Assembly (NCBI GenBank): GCA_017615955.1
Contig: JAFZZD010000833.1
Location: 1 to 5,992 of the forward strand
Reading direction: 5' to 3'
DNA length: 5,992 nt
Source of the DNA: Victivallales bacterium
GTDB lineage: Bacteria; Verrucomicrobiota; Lentisphaeria; Oligosphaerales; Oligosphaeraceae
Below are positions 5,784-5,992 of this stretch, in pieces. The notes beneath the pieces were generated by a model. That model was not told the DNA's origin. It saw only the letters and a program-made list of their open reading frames with translations, and did no database searches. How positions within the stretch are numbered: position 1 is the first letter of the stretch; each line of letters begins with the position of its first letter. The position numbers and the translations under genes were made by a program.

Positions 5784-5992
5784 ATGTATGATTTGGATGT
5801 GCAGGTTATTCTAGAGAGCCAGGAGCGTCGTTTAAAAAGCATAGACGGTAGTTTTCATCGCTATTTGTATTCCCAAATTGACTGGAACTCCCGTTTGGTG
5901 TGCATTCTAGGAGCACGTGGCACAGGCAAGACAACGATGTTGCTTCAGCGCATCAAGGAGGCTTTCACCGAACCTGGAAAGGCCATGTATGC
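5784..5992 (+). CDS. N-terminal part of an AAA_14-like P-loop ATPase (3' end outside window)
   Basis: The frame opens at an ATG (5784-5786) and runs to the end of the window, giving 69 codons. A Shine-Dalgarno-like AGGGG (5772-5776) lies seven bases upstream. The nearby ATG at 5788 is in another frame. The visible part has a short charged N-terminus, then RYLYSQIDWNSRLVCILGARGTGKTTMLLQ. Its Walker A motif is G43-ARGT-G48-K49-T50, which binds the ATP phosphates. The 'QIDWN-RL---GARG-GKTT-LLQ' pattern is typical of AAA_14 ATPases, which often carry a DUF4143 C-terminal domain related to nucleases. That part is beyond the window, so it is only predicted. Such genes are common, often in several copies, in gut and rumen anaerobes, and their function is poorly known. 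The upstream triple palindrome suggests dedicated regulation. I see no functional link to the sugar genes. Confidence 0.85.
   Translation, partial: MYDLDVQVILESQERRLKSIDGSFHRYLYSQIDWNSRLVCILGARGTGKTTMLLQRIKEAFTEPGKAMY

Overview
The window is a stretch of bacterial chromosome devoted to carbohydrate use, with all five recognisable genes on the + strand. I infer a glycan-degrading anaerobe, for example of the Planctomycetota-Verrucomicrobiota-Lentisphaerota group or a Bacteroidota-like gut or rumen bacterium. The reasons are the gene mix (a CBM9-like exported domain, a DUF4434-like protein, a GH2 beta-mannosidase, a serine hydrolase and an AAA_14-type ATPase) and the moderate base composition. 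No rRNA, tRNA or taxon-specific marker is present, so this placement is tentative.

Layout. Positions 1-443 hold the C-terminal end of a protein that starts outside the window and ends in a CBM9-like sugar-binding domain. After 50 bases comes a 333-residue DUF4434-like TIM-barrel protein (494-1495). After 15 more bases comes an 830-residue GH2 beta-mannosidase (1511-4003) with both catalytic glutamates in place. The short gaps and common strand suggest that these three genes are one transcription unit. A 254-base non-coding leader (4004-4257) carries two hairpin-forming inverted repeats. It precedes a 468-residue class C beta-lactamase-like serine hydrolase (4258-5664). An AT-rich gap of 119 bases (5665-5783) contains three related palindromes. 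It leads to the start of an AAA_14-like ATPase with a clear Walker A motif (5784 to the window end, cut off).

How the genes may work together (inference). The CBM9-like protein may act outside the cytoplasm. It shows no cysteine in the visible part. The mannosidase, DUF4434-like protein and serine hydrolase have no signal peptide and many cysteines, so they probably act in the cytoplasm on imported mannose-containing oligosaccharides or glycosides. The serine hydrolase might remove acyl or ester groups. The ATPase looks like a separate module with its own control region.

The most notable signal is the array of three palindromes sharing GGTTT-NN-AAACC. Their centres are 33 and 32 bp apart, close to three helical turns, directly in front of the ATPase gene. 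This looks like an operator array for a dimeric or higher-order DNA-binding protein.
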